DNA from: an uncultured beta proteobacterium
GTDB lineage: Bacteria; Pseudomonadota; Gammaproteobacteria; Burkholderiales; SG8-39
Direction: 5' to 3'
Assembly: GCA_903859155.1 (NCBI GenBank)
Contig: CAIOLO010000107.1
Coordinates: 67,177 to 131,176, forward strand
Length of the DNA: 64,000 nucleotides
In this document: positions 8,627-17,555 of the stretch, in pieces
Layout: each line of letters begins with the position of its first letter
How positions within the stretch are numbered: position 1 is the first letter of the stretch
Position numbers and translations under genes: made by a program
The notes under the pieces: model-generated
What the model saw: only the letters and a program-made list of their open reading frames with translations
What the model was told of the DNA's origin: nothing
The model's database searches: none

Positions 8627-10924
8627 TCAGTGTGAGAGCAGATTCTGGTTCAGCAAGCGGATGCGTTGGCTCAGTTCCCGGCCGAGGTTGGCCAGCAACT
8701 TCAGCGCCAGCGTTGGGTGCTCGCGCGCGAGCGCCTCAAAATCCGCGCGCGCGAGTGCCAGGCACACCAGTTCATCGTCGGCGAGCACCGTGGCCGAGCG
8801 CTCCTCCCGGTCAAGCAACGCCATCTCGCCAAACAGGGTGCCGGTTGAAAAAGTGACCAGGCGCCGATCGCCGAGCGTCTCGCCCTGGGCGTTTCGCAGC
8901 CGCAAGCGCACACTGGCGGACCCCCGCACGATGATGAACATGGTATCGCCGGGATCCCCCTGTCTGCAGACCGCCTCGCGCGCGGCATAGCAGCGTCGTT
9001 CGAGTTTCCCTAGCAGCAATGCCCGTTCGCCGGAACTCAATCCGGCGGCGATGCTGAATCCTTCCAGATCATTTTCGGCGGCAGGACCATCCTCGCCGCG
9101 CAACTGCGCCAGCAGGTGATTCTCGGCCCATTCCAGGGCGCGGTCAGTGTCGGGAAAAAAGCGCTCGCGCGTGATCAAGTCGAGAATGCCGTGGTCGCGC
9201 AGTAACGAGGTGATGCGCGGGTTGGCGAACTCTCCGCTGAAAGCAAGTGAGCCATTGAGCGCGCGCAAGCGCTGGTGCGCCTGGGTGAGCAGGCGCGCGC
9301 CGGTGCTGTCGATTTCATTGACATGCGATATGTCGATGACGATGTAGCGCACTCCCTCGAATGCCGCACTGTCGATGCGGTTCACCACCAGTTCGGCCGA
9401 GGCGAAAAATAGCGGCCCTTCGAGTTCCATCACCAGAATTTCGCCGCCGCGCTCGTTCAGGCGAGCGATATCGGCCTCGTTACGTGCGCAGCGCGAACGC
9501 AGGTGGATGCCGTACTGCTCCCTGCGCAGCACGCCGCGGCTCATGCGTTGGGTAAATACCACCACCGACACCAGGATGCCAAGTCCCACCGCGATGGCGA
9601 TTTCTCCCAGGACGGCGATTGCCGTGACCGCGGCGATCACCGTCAGGTCGAGGGCAATCGATTCCCAGTGGACGGTCTCCCGGGTAAGGATTTTTTTCGC
9701 CAGATCCAGCGACCATCGATCAAACAGCAGATAGCCGGCGTGCACGATGACGGCCGCGATCGCCGCCTTGGGAACATATCCCAATAACGGAATAACAACC
9801 GGCAGGATCACCAGAAAGGTGAGTGCGTGGGCGAGCAGCGACAGCGAATTGCCTGCCCCGGCCCGGATGTTCGCGGTGGTGGTTGCCAGGCTGATCGATC
9901 CGGATATCCCGCCCAGCAGCGGCGCAAGCGTGTTGGCGGCACCGATCTTGATTAGTTCGTGGGTACTGTTGCCGCGAATGCCGGATAGGGCTTCGACGAT
10001 TTTCGCGCTAACCAGGATGTCAAGCGAGGCGACGATCGCCAGGCTCATGGCGGCGATCAGCATGCCGGGCAGCATGTCGGGGAATTCGGGTAGCGCGGTC
10101 ACCGCGATAACACCGCCGAAGTAGCGCCCGTCCGGAATTACAAAAGGTATCTCGCCGACGGTAGCGCCCAGGCCGGCGCTGATGCCCACAGCCTGCAGCA
10201 GGTAGTAGAGCAGCGTGCCGCCTAGCAGGCCGACGATCTGTGGCGGCACGCGTCGCGTGATTCGCGGGCCGTGGAAGATCAACGCGAGGGCGACTATGCT
10301 CACCGCCAGCGTCAACGGTTGCACCCTGGTGAGCGCGCCGGTCCATTCACGCAACTCCGGTCGGGCCTCGAGGCCCAGCAGCAGGTGCAGTTGGGAGGTC
10401 ACGATGATGAATCCTGCTGCGTTCTGGAATCCGGCCATTACCGGGGCTGGTATGAACTTCACCATCCGGCCCAGGTGTGCGAACCCGAGCAGCATCTGCA
10501 TCAAACCGGCCATCGCCAGTATCAGCAGCAAAGCCGAAGGCAGCAGCAAGGGGTCGCCCGCGCGCAGCGCAGGCCAATAGTCGGGGGCGGCCACGTTGGT
10601 CGCAATTGCGGCCACCATAAAGGCGACCAGGCTGCGCGGTGCATAAATCGCCACTCCGCGCGCGCCGAACAGTACCGCCACCAGACCAAGAAACGCCGCC
10701 GCGTAGAGTCCGGCGATCAGGCCGGTGGAAACATAGTCCTGGCCCAATGGCGCGAAGGCGAGGACTCCCAGGCCCATCGACAAGGGCAACGAGACGATGG
10801 AGGCCACCATGCCCGCGGCGATGTTGGTGGAGGCCAGTTCGCGCCACGAGGGCGGCAGAATGGAAAAAGCCGGTGGCGGAACGGCATCCGCGGAGACGAA
10901 AATTCTTGATTTCACTTCGGGCAT
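8627..10924 (-). CDS. SulP anion transporter fused to STAS and cyclic-nucleotide-binding domains
   Basis: The 765-residue protein joins three domains. Residues about 30-460 form a SulP/SLC26 membrane domain that moves sulfate, bicarbonate or dicarboxylates; SLPLSMGLGVLAFAP and PAPVMAGFQNAAG match family regions. Residues about 490-605 are a STAS domain with the regulatory Ser of IDSTGARLL (Ser540). Residues about 630-760 are a Crp-type cyclic-nucleotide-binding domain (GDPGDTMFIIVRGSASV, FGEMALLDREERSATV). The Glu700 and Arg709 positions that contact the cyclic nucleotide are kept, so ligand binding is plausible. The layout suggests transport gated by cAMP or a related nucleotide. The small hairpin TGCGCC-AGGC-GGCGCA (10943-10958) lies in the leader just before the start. 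It is a single-gene unit. Confidence 0.9.
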   Translation of the reverse strand: MPEVKSRIFVSADAVPPPAFSILPPSWRELASTNIAAGMVASIVSLPLSMGLGVLAFAPLGQDYVSTGLIAGLYAAAFLGLVAVLFGARGVAIYAPRSLVAFMVAAIATNVAAPDYWPALRAGDPLLLPSALLLILAMAGLMQMLLGFAHLGRMVKFIPAPVMAGFQNAAGFIIVTSQLHLLLGLEARPELREWTGALTRVQPLTLAVSIVALALIFHGPRITRRVPPQIVGLLGGTLLYYLLQAVGISAGLGATVGEIPFVIPDGRYFGGVIAVTALPEFPDMLPGMLIAAMSLAIVASLDILVSAKIVEALSGIRGNSTHELIKIGAANTLAPLLGGISGSISLATTTANIRAGAGNSLSLLAHALTFLVILPVVIPLLGYVPKAAIAAVIVHAGYLLFDRWSLDLAKKILTRETVHWESIALDLTVIAAVTAIAVLGEIAIAVGLGILVSVVVFTQRMSRGVLRREQYGIHLRSRCARNEADIARLNERGGEILVMELEGPLFFASAELVVNRIDSAAFEGVRYIVIDISHVNEIDSTGARLLTQAHQRLRALNGSLAFSGEFANPRITSLLRDHGILDLITRERFFPDTDRALEWAENHLLAQLRGEDGPAAENDLEGFSIAAGLSSGERALLLGKLERRCYAAREAVCRQGDPGDTMFIIVRGSASVRLRLRNAQGETLGDRRLVTFSTGTLFGEMALLDREERSATVLADDELVCLALARADFEALAREHPTLALKLLANLGRELSQRIRLLNQNLLSH

Positions 10925-11194
10925 GGCCCTGCGAGCCTTCTGTGCGCCAGGCGGCGCAGCATAATGCAGAAACGTTCCCCGCGTGGCGCATTACCTTGCG
11001 CAGCGTGCCCGGCTGCCACAGGATCTGCCGGGCTTGATTGCAGCCGCCCCCGGCAATTCACGCGCTGCTTGCCGTCGAAACACCTAGCAGGCGTCGATTT
11101 CTCTGAAGGACTCAGCCCGTGTCCTGTGCAAGTTGCTGCGGACCGGCAAGGAGCCGCATGGCGATATCGCAGCGAACTTGTACAAGGACCTGCT

Positions 11195-11560
11195 TTAGTT
11201 TTTTTCCGGGATCAGCATATCGGCGCAGGCTTGCGCGACGCCCTGCGTCGGTTCTTTCTCCCCGAGCATGGTTGCAAAACCGGCCTTTGCCAGGATGTCG
11301 CCGCGCGACCACCGCTCGGTTTTCTTCAATGTTTCGAGTCTCGCGGGTAGATCCTTGGCCCCATTGAATTGGTTGCTGCAGATTCGGGCATAGGCGGCGA
11401 TGACGGCACCATCGGCCTGTCGTTTCGCAAGCGTCTCCGTGGTACCACCGGTTTTCCAGCCTAACGCATCAAAGCCAATCCACGTAAACAGCACCGCGCC
11501 CGCGATCGCACCGAGCAGAAACGGCTTCGAATCCTTATGCATATTCGGTAACAGGCTCAT
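11195..11560 (-). CDS. Small conserved membrane-anchored protein of unknown function
   Basis: The start at 11560 is preferred over a longer frame because GGAAGGG lies about 8 bases upstream and the protein then begins with a short N-terminus and one membrane segment (FLLGAIAGAVLFTWIGF). It is 121 residues. The soluble part contains ADGAVIAAYARICSNQF and a second Cys near the end (AQACADML). The spaced cysteines and the WSRGDILAKAGFATM segment resemble a family of hypothetical proteins I associate with Alphaproteobacteria, but no function is known to me. Topology suggests a periplasmic domain, in which the cysteines could pair. It is transcribed away from the Bug gene. Confidence 0.6.
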   Translation of the reverse strand: MSLLPNMHKDSKPFLLGAIAGAVLFTWIGFDALGWKTGGTTETLAKRQADGAVIAAYARICSNQFNGAKDLPARLETLKKTERWSRGDILAKAGFATMLGEKEPTQGVAQACADMLIPEKN

Positions 11561-11954
11561 ACTTATGTCCCTTCCGGAAGAGGGGAAATCCCTCCATAAC
11601 GCAGAGTACGCGAATAGGCGCTGCAGGTCCATGAGCAATCCTTCTGCCTTCCCTACCCGAAAAAGCAATAATCCGGCCCCCCGCAGGACTGCCGAATTCC
11701 CAAATACGGCGCCGTGGTAAAGGCCTCGTGAGCCGATTCCCAATAAGAACCTGTTTCGACGGGGTCGACGGATATGCTTGGCCGTCTGGATCTATTTGAA
11801 ATGCTCATCTGGGGTCGCTTCACTGCTATGGGGTGGCACCGGGGGCGCGTTGAAGCGGCTACAATTGAAGCGCGGTTCAGTTTTCCGGGTTGGTCGAGGG
11901 TGTCGTGTCGCGACGCCGCTCGACTGTGTTCGAACCGCAACGATGGAGAGTCTT
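11561..11954. other. Divergent control region with direct repeats before a Bug gene
   Basis: This 394-base gap holds no protein-like frame. Near its right end the octamer TTGAAGCG occurs twice (11850-11857 and 11865-11872), 15 bases apart. The hexamer TACAAT (11860-11865), a possible -10 element on the plus strand, lies between them. No good -35 hexamer is visible at 17 bases. The pattern would suit a regulator that straddles the promoter of the Bug gene. It is weak evidence. Confidence 0.3.
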
Positions 11955-12917
11955 ATGCCTACCGCTGTTCGCCTGTTTCTCGTGCTCACCGGCTTCGCCC
12001 TGGCCGCACCGGTGTTGTCCCAGTCTTATCCGGTCAAACCGGTGCGGACCATCATGACTATTGCCGGCGGCGCCGATGTGGTGGCGCGACTGGTCGCGCA
12101 AGGCCTCACGGAATCGCTGGGCCAGCCATTCATCGTCGAGTCACAGTCCGGCGCCGGCGGTGCGGTGGGCGCGGATATGGTGGCGCGCGCGGCGCCCGAC
12201 GGGTACACCATCATGCTCGCGGCTGCGGCGAACATCGTTGGACGCCAGTTTCTGGTGAAAAACCAGACCTATGACGCGGTCAAGAATTTCACGCCGATCG
12301 CCAAGATCGCCGATACGGTGCTGGTCGTCATCACGCAGCCCAACTCGCCGTTTAATTCGATGAAGGACGTGGTCGAGTACGCGAAGAAGAATCCGAACAA
12401 AATTTCCTATGGCACTTCGGGCATCGGAACCAATCACCATTTGTCCGCGGAAGTGATCCGCATGATGACGGGCATCGACTGGGTGCATGTGCCCTACAAA
12501 GGCGGACCGCCGGTGGTCACCGATACCCTCAGCGGCCAGATCCAGATTGGCTTCTCCATCCTGGCGACTGTCAGCCCGTTTCTCAGTTCGGGCAAGATCA
12601 AGATCATCGCGGTCAATAACACCACGCGCTATTCCCTGATTCCCAATATTTCGACAGTGGCCGAACAGCTGCCCGGCTACGAGGTCCCGCCCGGATGGAT
12701 GGGGTATCTCGGACCGGCCGGCATGCCGGCGGCGATGGTGCAGCGGCTGAACTCCGAGATTGTCAGGATCATGAACACGGCGGACGTCCGCGGCAAGGCC
12801 GCCAACATCGGGTTCATCTCCAGCACCACCAGTGCAGGCGAATTCGCAACCATGATCAAGGAAAACCTGACGGTCATGGAAAAACTCGTAAAGGCGGCGA
12901 AGATCGAACCGGAATGA
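11955..12917 (+). CDS. Bug/TctC family periplasmic solute receptor
   Basis: Of two nearby ATGs, 11955 is chosen because GGAGAG lies 4 bases before it. The 320-residue product starts with a clean signal peptide (AAPVLSQ). The mature start QSYPVKPVRTIMTIAGGADVVAR is the family hallmark, followed by GQPFIVESQSGAGG and ARAAPDGYTIM. Bug proteins bind carboxylates or other small metabolites in the periplasm and normally hand them to TctA/TctB, neither of which is nearby. The ligand is unknown. The GGAD-VVAR segment is slightly altered from the usual PGG.xD. It is followed by an MFS carrier gene. Confidence 0.9.
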   Translation: MPTAVRLFLVLTGFALAAPVLSQSYPVKPVRTIMTIAGGADVVARLVAQGLTESLGQPFIVESQSGAGGAVGADMVARAAPDGYTIMLAAAANIVGRQFLVKNQTYDAVKNFTPIAKIADTVLVVITQPNSPFNSMKDVVEYAKKNPNKISYGTSGIGTNHHLSAEVIRMMTGIDWVHVPYKGGPPVVTDTLSGQIQIGFSILATVSPFLSSGKIKIIAVNNTTRYSLIPNISTVAEQLPGYEVPPGWMGYLGPAGMPAAMVQRLNSEIVRIMNTADVRGKAANIGFISSTTSAGEFATMIKENLTVMEKLVKAAKIEPE

Positions 12918-12925
12918 GCCGCGCG

Positions 12926-12942
12926 GGCGCGGGAGTCGCGCC
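12926..12942 (+). terminator. Possible hairpin after the Bug gene
   Basis: GGCGCG and CGCGCC form a 6-bp stem with a 5-base loop, starting 8 bases after the Bug stop codon. There is no T-run after it, so termination would need Rho or be inefficient. Confidence 0.3.
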
Positions 12943-13105
12943 GGAATTGCGGTTTCACGTGCCGGCCTAGATGCAACGTCGTTTGGCAATTGGAAAGATT
13001 CTATTTGCAAAGCCTCCTGATGGTGTGCGTTTTCAGGCCAATTTGATATTGTTATTGGTATAGTTATTAGCTAATTCCGTCCCCGCCATTGATGACGCCG
13101 TCAGC

Positions 13106-14287
13106 ATGAGCCCCGATCGCAGAAACGTTTTCATACTCGCCACCTGCCAGATGTTGTTTGGCACCGGCCGCTCGCTCCTGATAGCCACCGCGCCGCTGGT
13201 TGCCTATGGACTGGCCGTGGAGAAGGGCTTGGCCACCCTGCCGACCTCGCTGGTGGTGGTGGGCACGGCGCTTGCCAGTATTCCCGCGGCGATGGTCATG
13301 CACCGTCTCGGTCGCCGCGCCGGCTTCGTGGTCGGCGCGCTTTGCGGCGCGGGAGGCGGGGCGCTGTGCGCCTATGCGGTATTCCAGGCCAATCTGTGGC
13401 TGTTTTCACTGGGTGCATTCCTGTTCGGATTGTTTGCCGGATTCGCGCAACTTTTTCGCTTCGCCGCCACCGACGTTGCCGCACCTGAATACCGCAGCCG
13501 CGCGGTATCCCTGGTCCTGGCAGGCGGGGTGGTCGCCGCTTTTGCCGGGCCGGAGACCGCCAAAATCGGCAAGGATTTGGTCGCCTCGACGCCTTTCGCC
13601 GGCGGCTATTTCCTGCTGGTGGCAATTTGCCTGCTGTCCGCGCTGGTGCTGATGACTTTGGATATTCCCCGGCAAACGCGCGCCGAGCGCGAGGGGCCGA
13701 GGCGCCCGCTGCGGGAAATCATGGCGCAGCCGGTATTCATCGCCGCGACCGTCGCGGCGATGATCGCCCAGGGCGTCATGACGCTGCTCATGACCGCGAC
13801 GCCGATCGCCATGATGCATGAGCATCACCCGTTTGACGATACGGCGATGGTGATCGAATGGCACATCTTCGCCATGTTCGCGCCGGGATTTTTCGCCGGC
13901 CAGCTGGTGGACCGCTTCGGCGAGGTGCCCATGATCCACGCCGGCATTCTGCTGCAGTTGATCTGCGTGGCGGTGGCCCTGTCGGGCTATGGGGTGATGG
14001 AATTCTGGCTCGCCAATGTGTTGCTGGGCCTGGGCTGGTGCCTGAGCTTTACCGCTGCGACCACGCTGACCACCTATGCCTACACCCCTGCCGAGCGCGA
14101 CCACACTCAAGGGGCCACCAACTTCATTGCATCGACTTTCGTGGCGTTGCTGTCGCTATCTTCGGGGGCCCTGGTCCATTATTTTGGCTGGATGTGGGTC
14201 AATCTGGGTGCCGTGCCGCTGCTGCTGGCGGCAAGCGCGGTGACCTTCTGGTATTCGTCCAGGCCGCGGACTCTGGTGGCGTACTGA
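13106..14287 (+). CDS. Major facilitator superfamily transporter
   Basis: The 393-residue protein has about 12 hydrophobic segments and the loop 2-3 motif typical of MFS carriers (HRLGRRAGFVVGAL). It begins MSPDRRNVFILATCQMLFGTGRSLLIATAPLVAYGLA, which resembles the MFS subgroup related to YcaD/quinolone-type efflux proteins, but the substrate cannot be read. A central cytoplasmic loop (PRQTRAEREGPRRPLREI) separates two six-helix halves. The 188-base upstream gap contains an AT-rich stretch (13043-13072) that probably holds its promoter. It is on the same strand as the small gene and rbgA, but the gap of 109 bases downstream makes co-transcription uncertain. Confidence 0.8.
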   Translation: MSPDRRNVFILATCQMLFGTGRSLLIATAPLVAYGLAVEKGLATLPTSLVVVGTALASIPAAMVMHRLGRRAGFVVGALCGAGGGALCAYAVFQANLWLFSLGAFLFGLFAGFAQLFRFAATDVAAPEYRSRAVSLVLAGGVVAAFAGPETAKIGKDLVASTPFAGGYFLLVAICLLSALVLMTLDIPRQTRAEREGPRRPLREIMAQPVFIAATVAAMIAQGVMTLLMTATPIAMMHEHHPFDDTAMVIEWHIFAMFAPGFFAGQLVDRFGEVPMIHAGILLQLICVAVALSGYGVMEFWLANVLLGLGWCLSFTAATTLTTYAYTPAERDHTQGATNFIASTFVALLSLSSGALVHYFGWMWVNLGAVPLLLAASAVTFWYSSRPRTLVAY

Positions 14288-14396
14288 TGACAGCGGCTGT
14301 AGTCTCTTGCCGTGCTCCGCCCGGCCCGAACCGCGACAGGTTGACGCAAAGACATGCCCCCGGGAAAACTCCCTCCGACAATGAGATAATTGGCGT

Positions 14397-14687
14397 ATGA
14401 ACGATCCACAAGTTACCGAACCCGTAAATCCGCGCCGCCGCCTCCAGGAACTGCTGGCAATTCCCGACGGACAGCGTACCGATGAGCAATGGGACGAGCT
14501 CAATGAACTCGAGATCATGCTGGCCTCTGGAAACAGGGAGAGGCCCCAGGGTCAGGGACAGGCCGCGCGTCCGCCTGGCAACGCGCCGGCCGGTCAGCCG
14601 CGACCTGCCGGGGGCGACAATGCCCGGCGCCCGGGGAAAAAGTTTCGCCATCGTCCGCAACGGCGTGGCCCGCCCGGAACGCCTTAA
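14397..14687 (+). CDS. Small basic proline/glycine-rich protein upstream of rbgA
   Basis: The 96-residue product has an acidic helical N-terminal half (RRRLQELLAIPDGQRTDEQWDELNELEIML) and a disordered, very basic Pro/Gly/Arg tail (GKKFRHRPQRRG). That composition suggests nucleic-acid or ribosome contact, but no known domain is visible. It ends 12 bases before the GTG of rbgA, so the two are probably co-transcribed. This placement hints at a link with ribosome assembly. It is a hypothetical protein whose reality rests on position and coherent composition. Confidence 0.6.
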   Translation: MNDPQVTEPVNPRRRLQELLAIPDGQRTDEQWDELNELEIMLASGNRERPQGQGQAARPPGNAPAGQPRPAGGDNARRPGKKFRHRPQRRGPPGTP

Positions 14688-14699
14688 AGACCGATCCTG

Positions 14700-15608
14700 G
14701 TGTCCATAGGATGGTTTCCCGGCCACATGGCCACGGCGCGCAAGAAGGCCGCCGAGACCATGGCCAGAACCGATGTCGTTATCGAGGTAATCGATGCGCG
14801 GCTGCCCGGGGCCAGCAGCAATCCGATGATTGCGGACCTGCGCCGTCATCGCCAGCGCGCCTGCCTGAAAATTCTCAATAAAGCTGACCTCGCGGATCCT
14901 GCTGTGACTGCGGCCTGGCTGCGCGAGTTCGAGGCGGAGACTGGCGTCAAGGCGATGGCAGTGTCCTGCAAGCGTCCCGGCGACGTGGCGAAGATTCCGG
15001 CGCAGGCGGCGGCATTGGCGCCGCATCGTGACCGGCCGGATAAGCCGGTGCGACTGATGGTGATGGGCATCCCCAACGTCGGCAAGTCGACGCTCATCAA
15101 CGCGCTGCTGAAGCGCCGCGTGGCCAAGACCGGTGACCAGCCGGCGATAACCAAGCAGCAGAGCCGCCATCAGCTCAACGCTCGCATGGACCTCACCGAT
15201 ACGCCGGGGCTGATGTGGCCGAAAATAGAATACCCGTCCGACGGACTGATGCTCGCCGCCAGCCACGCCATCGGGGAGAACGCCTACATCGACGAGGAAG
15301 TCGCGGCTTTTCTCGCCGAAACCCTGTTGACCCGCTATCCGCAGTTGATTGCGGCGCGCTACGGCTGCGAGCCCGCAGGGCTGGACGGACCGGCGCTGAT
15401 CGAGGCGATTGCGGCCAAGCGCGGGTTTCGCATCAAGGGGGGTGAGACCGATTATCTGAAAGCGGCATTGATCCTGTTGCAGGATTACCGCAGTGGTGCA
15501 CTGGGGCGCGTCAGCCTGGAGTCACCTTCCGGCCGCGCGGCAATGATCGAGGCGGCTGACACTTCAATCAGAGAAGCGCCTGCGGACGAGACCCCGGACG
15601 ATAATTGA
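14700..15608 (+). CDS. rbgA: Ribosome biogenesis GTPase RbgA (YlqF)
   Basis: The 302-residue GTPase acts in late assembly of the large ribosomal subunit. It has the circularly permuted order of the YlqF/YawG family: G4 NKAD at residues 60-63 comes before G1 GIPNVGKS at 123-130 and G3 DTPG at 167-170. The N-terminus MSIGWFPGHMATARK is the standard family start and fixes the GTG start codon at 14700. A helical C-terminal domain carries the RNA-contacting part of the family. It sits 12 bases downstream of the small basic gene and is convergent with the helicase gene across a strong hairpin. Confidence 0.92.
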   Translation: MSIGWFPGHMATARKKAAETMARTDVVIEVIDARLPGASSNPMIADLRRHRQRACLKILNKADLADPAVTAAWLREFEAETGVKAMAVSCKRPGDVAKIPAQAAALAPHRDRPDKPVRLMVMGIPNVGKSTLINALLKRRVAKTGDQPAITKQQSRHQLNARMDLTDTPGLMWPKIEYPSDGLMLAASHAIGENAYIDEEVAAFLAETLLTRYPQLIAARYGCEPAGLDGPALIEAIAAKRGFRIKGGETDYLKAALILLQDYRSGALGRVSLESPSGRAAMIEAADTSIREAPADETPDDN

Positions 15609-15621
15609 CAGTCTTTGGCTA

Positions 15622-15657
15622 CCCGCGCTGTCAGCCGATCGGGGCTGACAGCGCGGG
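15622..15657. terminator. Bidirectional hairpin between rbgA and the helicase gene
   Basis: A perfect 15-bp inverted repeat (15622-15636 with 15643-15657) encloses a 6-base loop. It lies in the 56-base space between two converging genes. Neither side has a clear T-run, as is common in GC-rich genomes, but stem length and placement argue for a shared terminator. Confidence 0.65.
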
Positions 15658-15664
15658 GCAGGCA

Positions 15665-16981
15665 CTAGTTCGATTCGGGCCGGCGAGTCTGCGAATACGA
15701 TTCGCGTGAGGGGCGTTTGCCGAATCCGGAGCGGGGTTTGTCCGGGCTGCTGAAAGTGCGTCCGCCACCGCCCGCGCCTTGCGAGTTATAGGGGCGATTG
15801 CCACCCGAACGGGCGCCTTTGGGCGCGGCATGACGCGGTACGGCCTTCAGCTTGGGCTCCAGGCCGGCAATGACGCCGACAGTGAGTTGCTGGGTGGTAT
15901 AGCGTTCAATATTGCGCACCAGACCACCCTCGTCATGATTGGCAAAACTGATCGCAACGCCTTCGCGCCCGGCCCTGCCGGTGCGCCCGATGCGGTGCAC
16001 GTAGTCCTCGCCCTGGCGTGGCAGGTCGTAGTTGATGACGTGGCTGATGCCCGGTACATCCAGACCTCTGGCGGCAACATCGGTTGCGATCAGCACTTTG
16101 ACGCGACCCTGGCGCATCGCCTGCAGGGTGCGGTTGCGGGCACTCTGGTTCATGTCGCCGTGCAGCGCCTGGCATGAAAATCCCTCGATACGCAGGTTGG
16201 TCGACAACTCGTCGGCCGCGCGCTTGGTCGCGGTAAATACCAGGGCCTGTTGCATTGCCGGGTCGCGCAGCAAGGAATCCAGCAAACGTCCCTTGTGGCT
16301 CTTGCTGTCGGCGTACATCAGTTTCTGTTCGATGCGCGGTTGCTCCTCGCGGGTGGGAGCGAACTGTATGCGTTTGGCATTGCGGGTCACGCGCTGCGCA
16401 AGATTTCCCACCACGCCTTCCAGCGTTGCCGAGAACAGCAAAGTCTGGCGCGTGGCCGGCGTGTGGCCGATGATGGTCTCGATGTCCTCGATGAAACCCA
16501 TGTCAAGCATGCGGTCGGCTTCGTCCAGCACCAGCACCTCAAGGCGCGACAAATCGAGGCTGCGGCGATTCAGATGGTCGAGCAGCCGGCCTGGCGTGGC
16601 GACGACGACGTCAACGCCCACTCTGAGCAGGCGCGTTTCCAGATGCATCGGCGTACCGCCCACGATGCTGATGTAGCGCAGGTGCCTGAGGGTCTTGCCG
16701 TAGATGTCCGCGGCGCGAGTCACCTGCGCGGCGAGCTCGCGCGTGGGGGTTAGCACCAGAATGCGGGGTTGGCGCGCGTTGGCGCCGCCGGCCAGGCGGT
16801 GCAGGCAGGGCAGCATGAATGCCGCGGTCTTGCCGCTGCCGGTCTGCGAGGACACCAGCAGATCGTCGCCCGCCAGGGCCGCCGGAATTGATTGCGCTTG
16901 TACCGGCGTGGGTTCGGTATAGCCTGCGGCTTCGACGGCCTTTAGAACCAGCGGATGCAGACCCAGTGAACTGAAACTCAT
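15665..16981 (-). CDS. rhlE: DEAD-box ATP-dependent RNA helicase, RhlE-like
   Basis: Start 16981 is chosen over a longer frame: AAGGAAA precedes it and the protein then begins MSFSSLGLHPLVLKAVEAAGY, the usual start of RhlE-type helicases. The 438-residue product shows the Q motif (YTEPTPVQAQSIP), Walker A SQTGSGKT (45-52), PTRELA, DEAD (153-156), SAT (184-186) and HRIGRTGR. The tail is basic and Gly/Ser/Arg-rich, suited to non-specific RNA binding. RhlE-type enzymes unwind RNA in ribosome assembly, mRNA turnover and cold adaptation. The gene has a strong promoter about 360 bases upstream and therefore a long leader. Confidence 0.88.
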   Translation of the reverse strand: MSFSSLGLHPLVLKAVEAAGYTEPTPVQAQSIPAALAGDDLLVSSQTGSGKTAAFMLPCLHRLAGGANARQPRILVLTPTRELAAQVTRAADIYGKTLRHLRYISIVGGTPMHLETRLLRVGVDVVVATPGRLLDHLNRRSLDLSRLEVLVLDEADRMLDMGFIEDIETIIGHTPATRQTLLFSATLEGVVGNLAQRVTRNAKRIQFAPTREEQPRIEQKLMYADSKSHKGRLLDSLLRDPAMQQALVFTATKRAADELSTNLRIEGFSCQALHGDMNQSARNRTLQAMRQGRVKVLIATDVAARGLDVPGISHVINYDLPRQGEDYVHRIGRTGRAGREGVAISFANHDEGGLVRNIERYTTQQLTVGVIAGLEPKLKAVPRHAAPKGARSGGNRPYNSQGAGGGGRTFSSPDKPRSGFGKRPSRESYSQTRRPESN

Positions 16982-17339
16982 AGTATTTCCTTTTTCCGTG
17001 ACGATGTCGCCACTGTGATGCCACAACGTTTCCCCAGGGCCGCGTACCAGGTACCGCGTGGCCAAAAGCTCGCCACGCTGTTTCTGACAGCCGGCGCAAG
17101 ATCTTTGCGACGGCGGTCTATACCTAGAGCAGCCTCTTGTCTGACGTCCGGGCAAAAAAGACCCGCGCGGCCGAATCAGGGCCGGGAGCGAATCCAGATA
17201 TTCACCGGCGCCAACCAGAAACTGCTGCCAACGCCAATTGAAAAAGGAGAGGTCAGGAAATAGGTCAGATACGATGAGTCGCTGCTTTGCAGGTCATGCA
17301 TTTATTAAATGCTTATGTACTTCACATGCTGCATTGCAC
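16982..17339 (-). promoter_or_regulatory. Long 5' leader of the RNA helicase mRNA
   Basis: The predicted transcript from the 17346-17373 promoter would carry about 358 untranslated bases before the helicase start. No protein-like frame fills it. It includes a small palindrome GCATTT-ATT-AAATGC at 17298-17312 near the 5' end. Long leaders are known for cold-inducible DEAD-box helicase genes, where they allow self-control. That role here is inference. Confidence 0.4.
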
Positions 17340-17345
17340 AAGGCG

Positions 17346-17373
17346 ATTATACGCGACTGCGCCGACTTGTCGA
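17346..17373 (-). promoter_or_regulatory. Sigma-70 type promoter for the helicase gene
   Basis: On the minus strand TCGACA (plus 17368-17373, 5 of 6 matches to TTGACA) is followed after 16 bases by a perfect TATAAT (plus 17346-17351). This is the best promoter match I noticed in the window. Transcription would start near 17339. Confidence 0.65.
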
Positions 17374-17555
17374 GCAACACTTGTGCCGCTCGTCATGTGG
17401 CGCTTGCCGTTGGTCGGCTACCGGGAAGATGAAATCATCCTGAAAATGCTAAAGTCCGCCGCGAATTGCCCGTCGCACTGGCCAATTCAGACAGTCATCT
17501 GGCGAAATCAAGCAAGCCAACAAGCAACACATAAACCAAGAATCGCGGGGGAATA
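17374..17555. other. Divergent gap upstream of the DUF1330 gene
   Basis: With the helicase leader and promoter this completes a 574-base gene-free stretch. The right part is less GC-rich and must hold the plus-strand promoter for the DUF1330 operon. I cannot assign clear hexamers there. Confidence 0.35.
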
